This document shows, in pieces, positions 1 to 4,652 of a DNA stretch of 5,122 nt. A model generated the notes under the pieces. It worked only from the letters and a program-made list of their open reading frames with translations, was not told the DNA's origin and searched no databases. The stretch comes from Rikenellaceae bacterium (lineage in GTDB: Bacteria; Bacteroidota; Bacteroidia; Bacteroidales; UBA932). The stretch lies in NCBI GenBank assembly GCA_900769385.1, contig CAAGGO010000156.1, forward strand, positions 1-5,122, given 5' to 3'. The position numbers were made by a program, and so were the translations under genes. Within the stretch, counting starts at the first letter, position 1. Each line of letters starts with the position of its first letter.

Positions 1-22
1 CACCTATTTTTTCAATTGCTCC

Positions 23-161
23 AAAGATACCCCATTCCCGCGCAGAAGGGTGCCACGGAGCAATCTAGGCGGATTTGGCAGCGGATTCCCGCGCAGGCGG
101 CTACAATTTTTCATTCCAGGCGGGAAAAGATACCCCATTCCCGCGCAGAAGGGTGCCACGG
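23..161. repeat. Exact 36-bp direct repeat with 103-bp period
   Basis: Positions 23-58 and 126-161 are identical over 36 bp, starting AAAGATACCCC and ending GGTGCCACGG. Similarity resumes after a short diverged stretch: 74-95 and 177-198 also match. The two blocks therefore look like one recent duplication of a double (2 x ~51 bp) unit within the larger array. Confidence 0.9.
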
Positions 162-213
162 CGGATTCCGGGCGGGTTTGGCAGCGGATTCCCGCGCAAA
201 CTTGGGTTGCTGA

Positions 214-286
214 TGTGACTTTGTGCAGTTTGGGGCTGTTTTCTGCACAAACTTGGGTGGTTCTGTGACTTTGTGCAGTTTGGGGC
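214..286. repeat. Exact 23-bp direct repeat with 50-bp period
   Basis: Positions 214-236 and 264-286 are identical, starting TGTGACTTTGTGCAG and ending GGGGC. They form the right half of the array. Each copy supplies the left arm (TTTGTGCAG) of a potential hairpin. The right arm is CTGCACAAA at 243-251 for the first copy (perfect) and CTGCGCAAA at 293-301 for the second (one mismatch). Confidence 0.88.
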
Positions 287-319
287 GGATTTCTGCGCAA
301 ACTTGGGTTGCTTGATGAT

Positions 320-354
320 TTTGAAATTAGTAAATTAGCCGTTGTAGATTTTTG
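320..354 (+). promoter_or_regulatory. Possible Bacteroidota-type promoter for the gene at 367
   Basis: TTTG at 320-323 could act as a -33 element. TAGATTTTTG at 345-354, 21 bp further on, is close to the phylum's TAnnTTTG -7 box but has two extra T residues. Transcription would start only a few bases before the ATG at 367, leaving a very short leader. The spacing is reasonable but the imperfect -7 box keeps confidence low. Confidence 0.35.
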
Positions 355-366
355 GAACGTGAGGCT

Positions 367-957
367 ATGAAACGGGTATTTGCATTTATAGTCTTTATGC
401 TGGTTGCGGTTGGTGCCGCAAATGCGCAGGAGACAATGGTGGAGGCGGTGTCTGAAAAGGGGAATGAGTGGAGATATGCATTTTCAAAGGAGGGGAGGGA
501 GAATTGGAAACCGGAGTTTACGTTCAGGCTTCAGGCGGGACTTATTACTTCCGGGCCTATGCTTACCGGAGGCGTTAGGGTGGATGAGAAACGTTCGTTG
601 CATTTGCTGCTTGGACAAGGTGATACTTATATTGATCATGCTCCTGGGGATTTGCAGAGTGTTAGAGCCGGTGTTGCGTTCCGCAGGTACTGGCACTTGG
701 GTAAGAGAAAGGCTGTTGCCTTTTATAGTGATCTTTATGCCGGGGCGGCTTGTATTTATGAGGTGAACGGAAAGTACCGTTACAATAAGGAGACAGGGGA
801 AATGGAGGAGATTATTGATGATAATGTGGGTGATATGAGATTCATAGGCGGATGGCAGCCCGGTTTCAGGGTAAGGTTCTATAAAAACATTCATCTTTTC
901 CTTGGCCCTACAATTGCAACAGACTGTATTGGAATTCATCTGGGAGTAGGACTGTAA
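367..957 (+). CDS. Secreted protein, probable outer-membrane beta-barrel, unknown function
   Basis: This encodes 196 residues. I chose the ATG at 367 because the protein then opens with a clean signal peptide: MKR, a hydrophobic run to about residue 16, and an ANA|Q cleavage site at 20/21. An in-frame TTG 15 bp upstream would only prepend MEREA before the signal. The mature part has many short stretches of alternating polar and hydrophobic residues, for example FTFRLQAGLI (51-60), SVRAGVAFRRYW (98-109), AVAFYSDLYAGA (116-127) and GWQPGFRVRFY (162-172). This suggests a small beta-barrel of the porin or OmpW type, although it ends in Leu rather than the aromatic residue usual for barrels. An acidic segment at 146-156 may be a loop. 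It lies 64 bp before a membrane protein and ABC ATPase, with no clear terminator between, so co-transcription is possible. I do not recognise a named family. Confidence 0.75.
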   Translation: MKRVFAFIVFMLVAVGAANAQETMVEAVSEKGNEWRYAFSKEGRENWKPEFTFRLQAGLITSGPMLTGGVRVDEKRSLHLLLGQGDTYIDHAPGDLQSVRAGVAFRRYWHLGKRKAVAFYSDLYAGAACIYEVNGKYRYNKETGEMEEIIDDNVGDMRFIGGWQPGFRVRFYKNIHLFLGPTIATDCIGIHLGVGL

Positions 958-1021
958 GGTCCTATTATCAATTTGCTGGTACTGTTTTTGTTGGGAAGCA
1001 CTTCATCTCTTATTAAGTAGC

Positions 1022-1360
1022 ATGCTTACAGATAAACAGAAATTTGAACTGATGCGTATGTATATGCGTCCGGTGCTGGTCTTTTCCGGGATTGGAAGCG
1101 TTTCTGCGCTTGGTGTTATGCTGGTTGTGGGCATGGAATCGCTGGTGACTACCGCTGTTATAGTCTCTTTCATCAAGCTGCTTGTGCTGGCATTCAGTAT
1201 TCTTCTGTACATGATTTTGAGGGATGAGTCCGGCAAGTTCTTCTATATCAATCTGGGCCTTTCGGAAAAGAAGCTTATGGGATGGACTGTATCTTTTGAC
1301 CTGGCTGTATATTTTTCGGTTATGATCTTAATTCTGATACTCCGCTATGCAATCAACTAA
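1022..1360 (+). CDS. Small three-helix inner-membrane protein, possible minimal ABC permease subunit
   Basis: This encodes 112 residues starting at ATG 1022, with no obvious Shine-Dalgarno sequence. A short charged N-terminus precedes three predicted membrane helices at about 17-38, 42-66 and 88-108. Between helices 2 and 3 is a charged loop, with INLGLSEKKLMGW at 76-88. Its Gly-Leu-Ser-x-x-x-Leu pattern recalls the cytoplasmic segment with which FtsX/MacB-type permeases contact their ATPase (the 'LGASxxxI' stretch). That resemblance is my inference from a short motif. The gene overlaps the start of the ABC ATPase by 14 bp in another frame, which implies translational coupling and supports a joint complex. 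It is far smaller than a usual permease, so it would need to form oligomers or have another partner. An accessory role to the ATPase is an alternative. No named family recognised. Confidence 0.8.
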   Translation: MLTDKQKFELMRMYMRPVLVFSGIGSVSALGVMLVVGMESLVTTAVIVSFIKLLVLAFSILLYMILRDESGKFFYINLGLSEKKLMGWTVSFDLAVYFSVMILILILRYAIN

Positions 1361-2036
1361 GAAAAATACATTGTTGGCGGATAGTATACGCTTGTCGTTT
1401 GGATCATTTGATGTGCTCAGCGGGGCCTGGATGCGTGCAGAAACGGGTAAGGTTACTGGCGTGCTTGGAAGGAACGGATGCGGAAAGAGCTGTATGTTCA
1501 GGGCCATTATGGGTGAGCTTAGAACGCAGGACCTGTTTGTGAAGTTCAATGACCGGGTAGTTACGGGTAGTGACGAAATGGGGTTGTATGTGAAGTATCT
1601 TTCCCAGAAGCCTTTTTTGCCTCCCAAGTTCACGTTGAGGAAGGCATTCCAATATTTTGGAATTGAAGTGAGGAAGTTTACATCTGATTTTCCCCATTTT
1701 TCCAAATATGAAGATGTGGAATTGAGGGAGCTGTCGGGAGGAGAATTGAGAATGGTGGAGATATGGTTGTGCCTGAATTCCGGTGCCCCTTTCTGTATTT
1801 TGGATGAGCCGTTCTCTTATCTGGCGCCTGTGTATGTGGAAAAGGTGCAGGAAATGATCAGGGAGCGTAAAAAAGATATGGGGATAATCATTTCAGACCA
1901 TAACTATGAGGCGTTGCTGCAGGTTTCTGATGACGTGCTGCTCCTCTCGGACGGCTATGTGCATCTTGTTAGGGAGATGTCAGATCTTGTGAGATACGGG
2001 TATTGCAGGGATTTGTTACGAATTGAAAACTTGTAA
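1347..2036 (+). CDS. ABC transporter ATP-binding protein (LptB-like ATPase)
   Basis: This 229-residue protein is a single complete nucleotide-binding domain. The visible motifs in order are: Walker A GRNGCGKS (41-48); Q-loop Gln87 in YLSQKPF; signature LSGGE (129-133); Walker B FCILDEP (149-155) with catalytic Glu154; and switch His185 in SDHNY. All residues needed for ATP binding and hydrolysis are present. The D-loop reads FSYLAP (156-161), with Ala where most ABC proteins have Asp. There is no membrane segment, so the protein should sit on the cytoplasmic face of the inner membrane and energise a separate permease. The obvious candidate is the 112-residue membrane protein whose gene it overlaps by 14 bp. 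Overall it resembles stand-alone LptB-like ATPases of Bacteroidota, but nothing in the window ties it to lipopolysaccharide export. Substrate and direction are unknown; export is likelier, since no binding protein is present. Confidence 0.9.
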   Translation: MQSTKKNTLLADSIRLSFGSFDVLSGAWMRAETGKVTGVLGRNGCGKSCMFRAIMGELRTQDLFVKFNDRVVTGSDEMGLYVKYLSQKPFLPPKFTLRKAFQYFGIEVRKFTSDFPHFSKYEDVELRELSGGELRMVEIWLCLNSGAPFCILDEPFSYLAPVYVEKVQEMIRERKKDMGIIISDHNYEALLQVSDDVLLLSDGYVHLVREMSDLVRYGYCRDLLRIENL

Positions 2037-2049
2037 AATAATTTGACCT

Positions 2050-2613
2050 ATGAAACGGATAACGTGTATAGCAATTTTATTGTTGTTATGTACCTGTACA
2101 TTGTTGAATGCGCAGGTGAAGGAGAAGCACAATTTTGAAGCCGGTATTGGCTTGAATGTGTATGGGATTCTTGGTATGGAAGGAGGTCCCAGCAGGAATC
2201 CAAGTTTGGGCGCCTATTTTGAGTACAGGTATAATGATACGGAGCACTTTGATTTTGGAGGGCAGATTAACTATACACACGGCAATGGCAGATCTGCATT
2301 TACAGGTGAACCAACTTGGGGTATTGTGTATGATCAGGTGAATTTGAAGGGTGTTGCAGACTACAACTTTTGTAAAAAAAGATTGGTTAGCCCGTATATA
2401 GGTGCAGGCTTGGGTTGTGGAGTGTTGTTTGCCAGCAGAAAAGCGGGACGCGCTGATTCAGTGGATAAATTTGGAATTGTAGGTCCAAGAATCGGTTTGC
2501 AGATATGGAGAATCCGCACGGCTCTGGAGTTCAATTTCGCATTTGGTGGAGGTTATAACGGATTCTTGAATACAGAATCTGCTGCAGCACTGAATATCAG
2601 TTATACTTTTTGA
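2050..2613 (+). CDS. Small outer-membrane beta-barrel protein, unknown function
   Basis: This encodes 187 residues starting at ATG 2050, 13 bp after the ATPase stop codon, so it is very likely in the same operon. A signal peptide is clear: MKR, a Leu-rich core, and probable cleavage after LNA at 21/22, leaving Gln first. Cys14 and Cys16 lie in the hydrophobic core but there is no lipobox. The mature protein is rich in Gly and aromatic residues and in alternating strands, such as SLGAYFEYRY (52-61), HFDFGGQINYTHG (66-78), VSPYIGAGLGCGVLF (113-127) and ALEFNFAFGGGY (158-169). It ends in SYTF, the C-terminal Phe typical of proteins inserted by the BAM complex. This pattern fits the 'outer membrane protein beta-barrel domain' (OmpA/porin-like) class. 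Its place behind an ABC ATPase suggests an envelope-linked job, but no substrate can be inferred. Confidence 0.83.
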   Translation: MKRITCIAILLLLCTCTLLNAQVKEKHNFEAGIGLNVYGILGMEGGPSRNPSLGAYFEYRYNDTEHFDFGGQINYTHGNGRSAFTGEPTWGIVYDQVNLKGVADYNFCKKRLVSPYIGAGLGCGVLFASRKAGRADSVDKFGIVGPRIGLQIWRIRTALEFNFAFGGGYNGFLNTESAAALNISYTF

Positions 2614-2625
2614 TCCAGTTCCAAT

Positions 2626-2667
2626 AAAAAATAGGCCCCGCAACCTCATCCCGAGACTGCAGGGCCT
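2626..2667 (-). terminator. Intrinsic terminator for the minus-strand DUF3810 transcript
   Basis: Read on the minus strand, AGGCCC (2667-2662) pairs with GGGCCT (2638-2633), and after one mismatch GCA pairs with TGC inside. An apical GAG/CTC stem closes a 5-nt loop beyond a 2x2 internal loop. The stem is followed, after one A, by six T residues (2631-2626). This is a textbook hairpin plus T-run, about 75 bp after the DUF3810 stop. On the plus strand the same hairpin lacks a following T-run, so it should stop only leftward transcription. Confidence 0.8.
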
Positions 2668-2687
2668 GCCCGACTTAACCTAACTTA

Positions 2688-2721
2688 AAAAACTATTTCA
2701 ACTATAGAACAACTGTTTTTA
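2688..2721 (+). terminator. Weak candidate terminator for the plus-strand operon
   Basis: AAAAAC (2688-2693) can pair with GTTTTT (2715-2720) across a 21-nt loop, and the right arm is itself a T-run. CCT (2679-2681... 'ACCTAA' side) and AGG (2721-2723) could extend it only with a large bulge. The stem is short and A+T-rich, so it may be chance. No better terminator for plus-strand transcription is visible between 2614 and 2742. Confidence 0.25.
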
Positions 2722-2742
2722 GGAAAGGTTCAAATATTTCAA

Positions 2743-3768
2743 TTAATATTCAAATGCAATGATCATATCCACCACCTGAATGTAGTTGGCGGTGCCTGAG
2801 GAGATCTTGTTTCCTTTGAGCATTGCATTGTACAGGGTACTCTGCAGCTCTCCAAGAGTTTTGCTGTAGCGGGATCTCCAGAATTCCTGCTGGGCGTTGA
2901 GTTGTTGCAGGATTTCCGGTTTTATGGATTGCAGGTATGCCTTATAATCATCGGGAAGAAGGGCACGGCGGGCATTGGTGAGGACATACGGCAAAAGGGC
3001 GTAGTATCCGCTGTATTTCACCTGGGGAATTTCCGAGTTGCGGCATATCTGATATGCCCAGAAATTGGCCTCATCTTCATTGCTTACTCCCAGCTGATGG
3101 GATAGCTCGTGAGCGTAGCAGAACGGCAATTGTGCCGGCAGCAGCTCTTCATTCAGCTGGATTTCATTGAAGAAAGGTCCCATATATCCCATAACTCCAA
3201 CTGCAGAGTATAATCTATTGAACAAAAGGTTCTTGGGCTGTTGCCATTTGCGTGGAGCGCATAATCCCATCTCCTGGGGAACCTTCAGATACCTCTCCTT
3301 TATATCTTTAGAAAAATCCTCCACAGAGAGCACTGTAGCGGAATTGGTGTATGAAGCATTCAGATTCTCTGCATAGTCCTTGAGGAATTGGCGGAAAACA
3401 GTTTCATCATATTTCTGCTTCCCGACAGCTGCCCTCTCATATATATTTTCCCTGAAATAATTCACCCCCCATCCCATATAAAACCACACTACTACCCAGG
3501 CGGCCAGTTTTACCTCATTGAGAAGAACTTTGTACCACTTCTTCCTTTTCCTTATTCCCTGCACCAGAATACCTATAGCCAATGCCGAAGCACCCAGAAC
3601 AAAAATCTCCTCCAGTGAGAATGGAATCCAGCTCACTGCAAAAGATAATGCAGTGGAAATTACAGGGTACAGCGATGTGGCATACCATTCCCCAATTGCA
3701 GGATTGTATCTTGCAATGAGGATGAATGCAATGAGAGCAACAAATACAAAGTGTTTAAAATACTTCAT
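2743..3768 (-). CDS. DUF3810 domain protein, membrane-anchored putative zinc metallopeptidase
   Basis: This encodes 341 residues from the ATG at 3768. A longer reading from a TTG at 3804 would add 12 residues encoded by repeat-like DNA and spoil the N-terminal helix, so I reject it. Hydrophobic segments at about 5-20, 32-49, 54-71 and 86-101 form a membrane region. A soluble domain follows and contains HELSHQ at 220-225, an HExxH zinc motif, with NEDEANFW at 230-237 supplying a likely third ligand (Glu231 or Glu233). The layout and the HELSHQLG...EDEANFWAY motif match DUF3810 (PF12725), a Bacteroidota-rich family with no established substrate. Peptidase activity is inferred from the motif. 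The gene lies 42 bp after the DUF2461 gene on the same strand and probably shares its transcript. It ends at the hairpin at 2626-2667. Confidence 0.87.
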   Translation of the reverse strand: MKYFKHFVFVALIAFILIARYNPAIGEWYATSLYPVISTALSFAVSWIPFSLEEIFVLGASALAIGILVQGIRKRKKWYKVLLNEVKLAAWVVVWFYMGWGVNYFRENIYERAAVGKQKYDETVFRQFLKDYAENLNASYTNSATVLSVEDFSKDIKERYLKVPQEMGLCAPRKWQQPKNLLFNRLYSAVGVMGYMGPFFNEIQLNEELLPAQLPFCYAHELSHQLGVSNEDEANFWAYQICRNSEIPQVKYSGYYALLPYVLTNARRALLPDDYKAYLQSIKPEILQQLNAQQEFWRSRYSKTLGELQSTLYNAMLKGNKISSGTANYIQVVDMIIAFEY

Positions 3769-3775
3769 ATGACAG

Positions 3776-3811
3776 TTTGTGCAGATAACTGCGTTTTTGC
3801 GCAAAGTTGGT
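3776..3811. repeat. Solitary diverged copy of the left-end repeat
   Basis: TTTGTGCAG at 3776-3784 and TTTTTGCGCAAAGTTGG at 3794-3810 match the two anchors of the array unit at 270-278 and 290-306: 9 of 9 and 15 of 17 bases. They are in the same order and orientation, with 2 bp less between them. The element fills the 42-bp gap between two minus-strand genes. Its presence at a second, unrelated site suggests a dispersed repeat family rather than a purely local minisatellite. Confidence 0.6.
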
Positions 3812-4536
3812 TACCCCTCCAGGGCATAGTCAACAGCCATATTGATTTTGTGTACGAAGTCGGCGGTTTTGCGGAACTCTTCTGAGATTCTTGAGGCAAG
3901 GTTGTCTGAGAAGATGAATTCAGGCTCTAGGAACCGGCCAACGGCAAATTCTTTCTGTTTCAGCAGGTGGTGCCATTTTTCAGGGGCAAAGGCGAACTCT
4001 GCCGGTACTTTCTTGAGCATTTCACCCTCCATAAATGAGAATCCCTCAGCGGCGGCAATGGCCCCAAGGAATGAGTCTCCGTTTACGGAGATTTCGTCCC
4101 TTATGCTGCGGAGTATATTGTTCTCAAAGTGGTATGTTCCGGCAATGAGTGCACATTTTCCCAGTGAAAGCGGAGTTTTGCAATATGTGCTGTGCAAAGG
4201 GTTGTCGGGAAGAAAATATTCAGGCTCCAGGTGGAAGTAGTAGCCGGCATACGGGGACTTTTTGCCCCCTTTGCAGATGAAGATTCCCATATGTATCTTG
4301 TAGGGCTCCTTGCTTTTGCTGAAACGGGTGTCGCGGTAAATCCTGTAGGTACAGTCCTTTACGGTAAGGTTGGATGCTGCAATGTCCTCATCCCATTGTG
4401 CCACGGCATCAATAAGCTGCTCTGCAAGGGTGTGGAATTTGGTCTGCACCTCCTTGTAGATGTGCTTGTTGGCATTGAACCATTCGCGGTTGTTGTTTTC
4501 TGCAAGTTGCTGCAGGAACTGATAGGTCTGTTTCAT
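3811..4536 (-). CDS. DUF2461 (TIGR02453) family protein
   Basis: This encodes 241 residues from the ATG at 4536, preceded on the coding strand by a purine-rich AAAAAGAAGAAA. Family hallmarks are clear: FLQQLAENNNREWFNANK at 7-24, the basic block YRIYRDTRFSKSKEPYK at 64-80, YYFHLEP at 99-105, and a C-terminal LKKVPAEF...KWHHLLKQKEF stretch at 174-197. The protein has no signal peptide or membrane helix, so it should be cytoplasmic. The biochemical function of DUF2461 is not established, and I assign none. Around 106-130 (YFLPDNPLHSTYCKTPLSLG) the chain departs from the short 'GGG-x-W/Y-x-P' segment I expect in the family, perhaps a lineage-specific insertion. It is the first gene of a probable two-gene operon with DUF3810, driven by the box at 4578-4585. 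Confidence 0.88.
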   Translation of the reverse strand: MKQTYQFLQQLAENNNREWFNANKHIYKEVQTKFHTLAEQLIDAVAQWDEDIAASNLTVKDCTYRIYRDTRFSKSKEPYKIHMGIFICKGGKKSPYAGYYFHLEPEYFLPDNPLHSTYCKTPLSLGKCALIAGTYHFENNILRSIRDEISVNGDSFLGAIAAAEGFSFMEGEMLKKVPAEFAFAPEKWHHLLKQKEFAVGRFLEPEFIFSDNLASRISEEFRKTADFVHKINMAVDYALEG

Positions 4537-4577
4537 TTTCTTCTTTTTAGGGGCAGCTTTTGCGCTGTGCCGGTATA

Positions 4578-4585
4578 CAAATGTA
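4578..4585 (-). promoter_or_regulatory. -7 promoter box for the minus-strand DUF2461-DUF3810 pair
   Basis: On the minus strand this reads TACATTTG, a perfect match to the Bacteroidota -7 consensus TAnnTTTG. It lies about 42 bp before the DUF2461 start, a normal leader length. I see no TTTG -33 element at the expected distance, so the promoter may need an activator or tolerate a poor -33. Confidence 0.65.
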
Positions 4586-4591
4586 AGACAC

Positions 4592-4602
4592 TTTTAGTAA
4601 AA
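4592..4602. promoter_or_regulatory. 11-bp palindrome midway between divergent promoters, candidate operator
   Basis: TTTTAGTAAAA is a perfect inverted repeat around a central G at 4597. The -7 boxes on either side are centred 15.5 and 16.5 bp away, so the palindrome sits almost exactly at the axis of the divergent region. The outer sequence is also symmetric: ACAAATGTA-AGA-CAC on the left against GTGTACATTTGT on the right, with a 3-nt bulge. This suggests a dimeric regulator site, but A+T-rich palindromes also arise by chance. Confidence 0.4.
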
Positions 4603-4609
4603 TATTGTG

Positions 4610-4617
4610 TACATTTG
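4610..4617 (+). promoter_or_regulatory. -7 promoter box for the secreted hydrolase gene
   Basis: TACATTTG is a perfect TAnnTTTG -7 box, 35 bp before the ATG at 4653. As with the opposing promoter, no TTTG -33 element is seen about 20 bp upstream; that position is occupied by sequence next to the opposing -7 box. Confidence 0.65.
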
Positions 4618-4652
4618 TGTATAGTAGAGAGTAATTTTAAAACTGAAAAGAT

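Larger units (their letters stand above)
23..311. repeat. Tandem array of six ~51-bp diverged repeat units
   Basis: The conserved core GCGCA (once GCACA), usually preceded by ATTCCC or TTTCT, starts at 40, 91, 143, 194, 245 and 295, so the spacings are 51, 52, 51, 51 and 50 bp. The left four cores are G+C-rich (ATTCCCGCGCA). The right three are followed by AAACTTGGGT, with the fourth core a hybrid of both types. Several units carry GTTTGG or GGCGGATT just before the core. Alternate left-hand units are most alike, giving a superimposed 103-bp period. The right half forms inverted repeats: TTTGTGCAG at 220-228 is exactly complementary to CTGCACAAA at 243-251 around a 14-nt loop. The region is richer in G+C than the genes beside it and I see no credible gene in it. 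A spacing near 51 bp is about five helical turns. Function is unknown. Confidence 0.85.

Noticed and set aside
22..29. Leftward TATCTTTG, a perfect TAnnTTTG -7 box on the minus strand at the array's left end
   Set aside because: There is no -33 element at a suitable distance and no gene visible within the window on that side. The duplicated copy near 126-132 has TATCTTTT instead. Kept only as a note.
4..300. A 98-codon minus-strand open frame across the repeat array, plus 65- and 72-codon plus-strand frames there
   Set aside because: They are made wholly of repeat DNA, and the 50- and 52-bp steps shift the frame between units, so no peptide repeat is maintained. Composition (Pro, Arg, Cys, Thr scattered) is not protein-like and openness comes from the scarcity of stops in G+C-rich repeats.
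23..311. CRISPR array
   Set aside because: The spaced cores are only 5-11 bp, flanks are related to each other rather than unique spacers, and no cas genes are present.
484..939. 151-codon minus-strand open frame opposite the gene at 367-957
   Set aside because: The plus-strand frame has a clean signal peptide and barrel-like pattern; the antisense frame has neither and looks like a shadow.
2050..2112. Lipoprotein signal for the barrel protein at 2050 because of Cys14 and Cys16
   Set aside because: Neither Cys is preceded by a lipobox (L-[AS]-[GA]-C), and a better signal peptidase I site (LNA|Q) follows.
3769..3804. Upstream TTG extension of the DUF3810 protein by 12 residues
   Set aside because: The extension is encoded by the repeat-like element, uses a TTG start and puts a Cys-containing polar stretch before an otherwise normal N-terminal membrane helix. 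ATG at 3768 is preferred.
4546..4571. Possible third repeat site (GGGGCAGCTTTTGCGC) upstream of the DUF2461 start
   Set aside because: It shares GGGGC and TGCGC with the array unit but lacks the CAAACTTGG and TTTGTGCAG anchors, so chance similarity is more likely.
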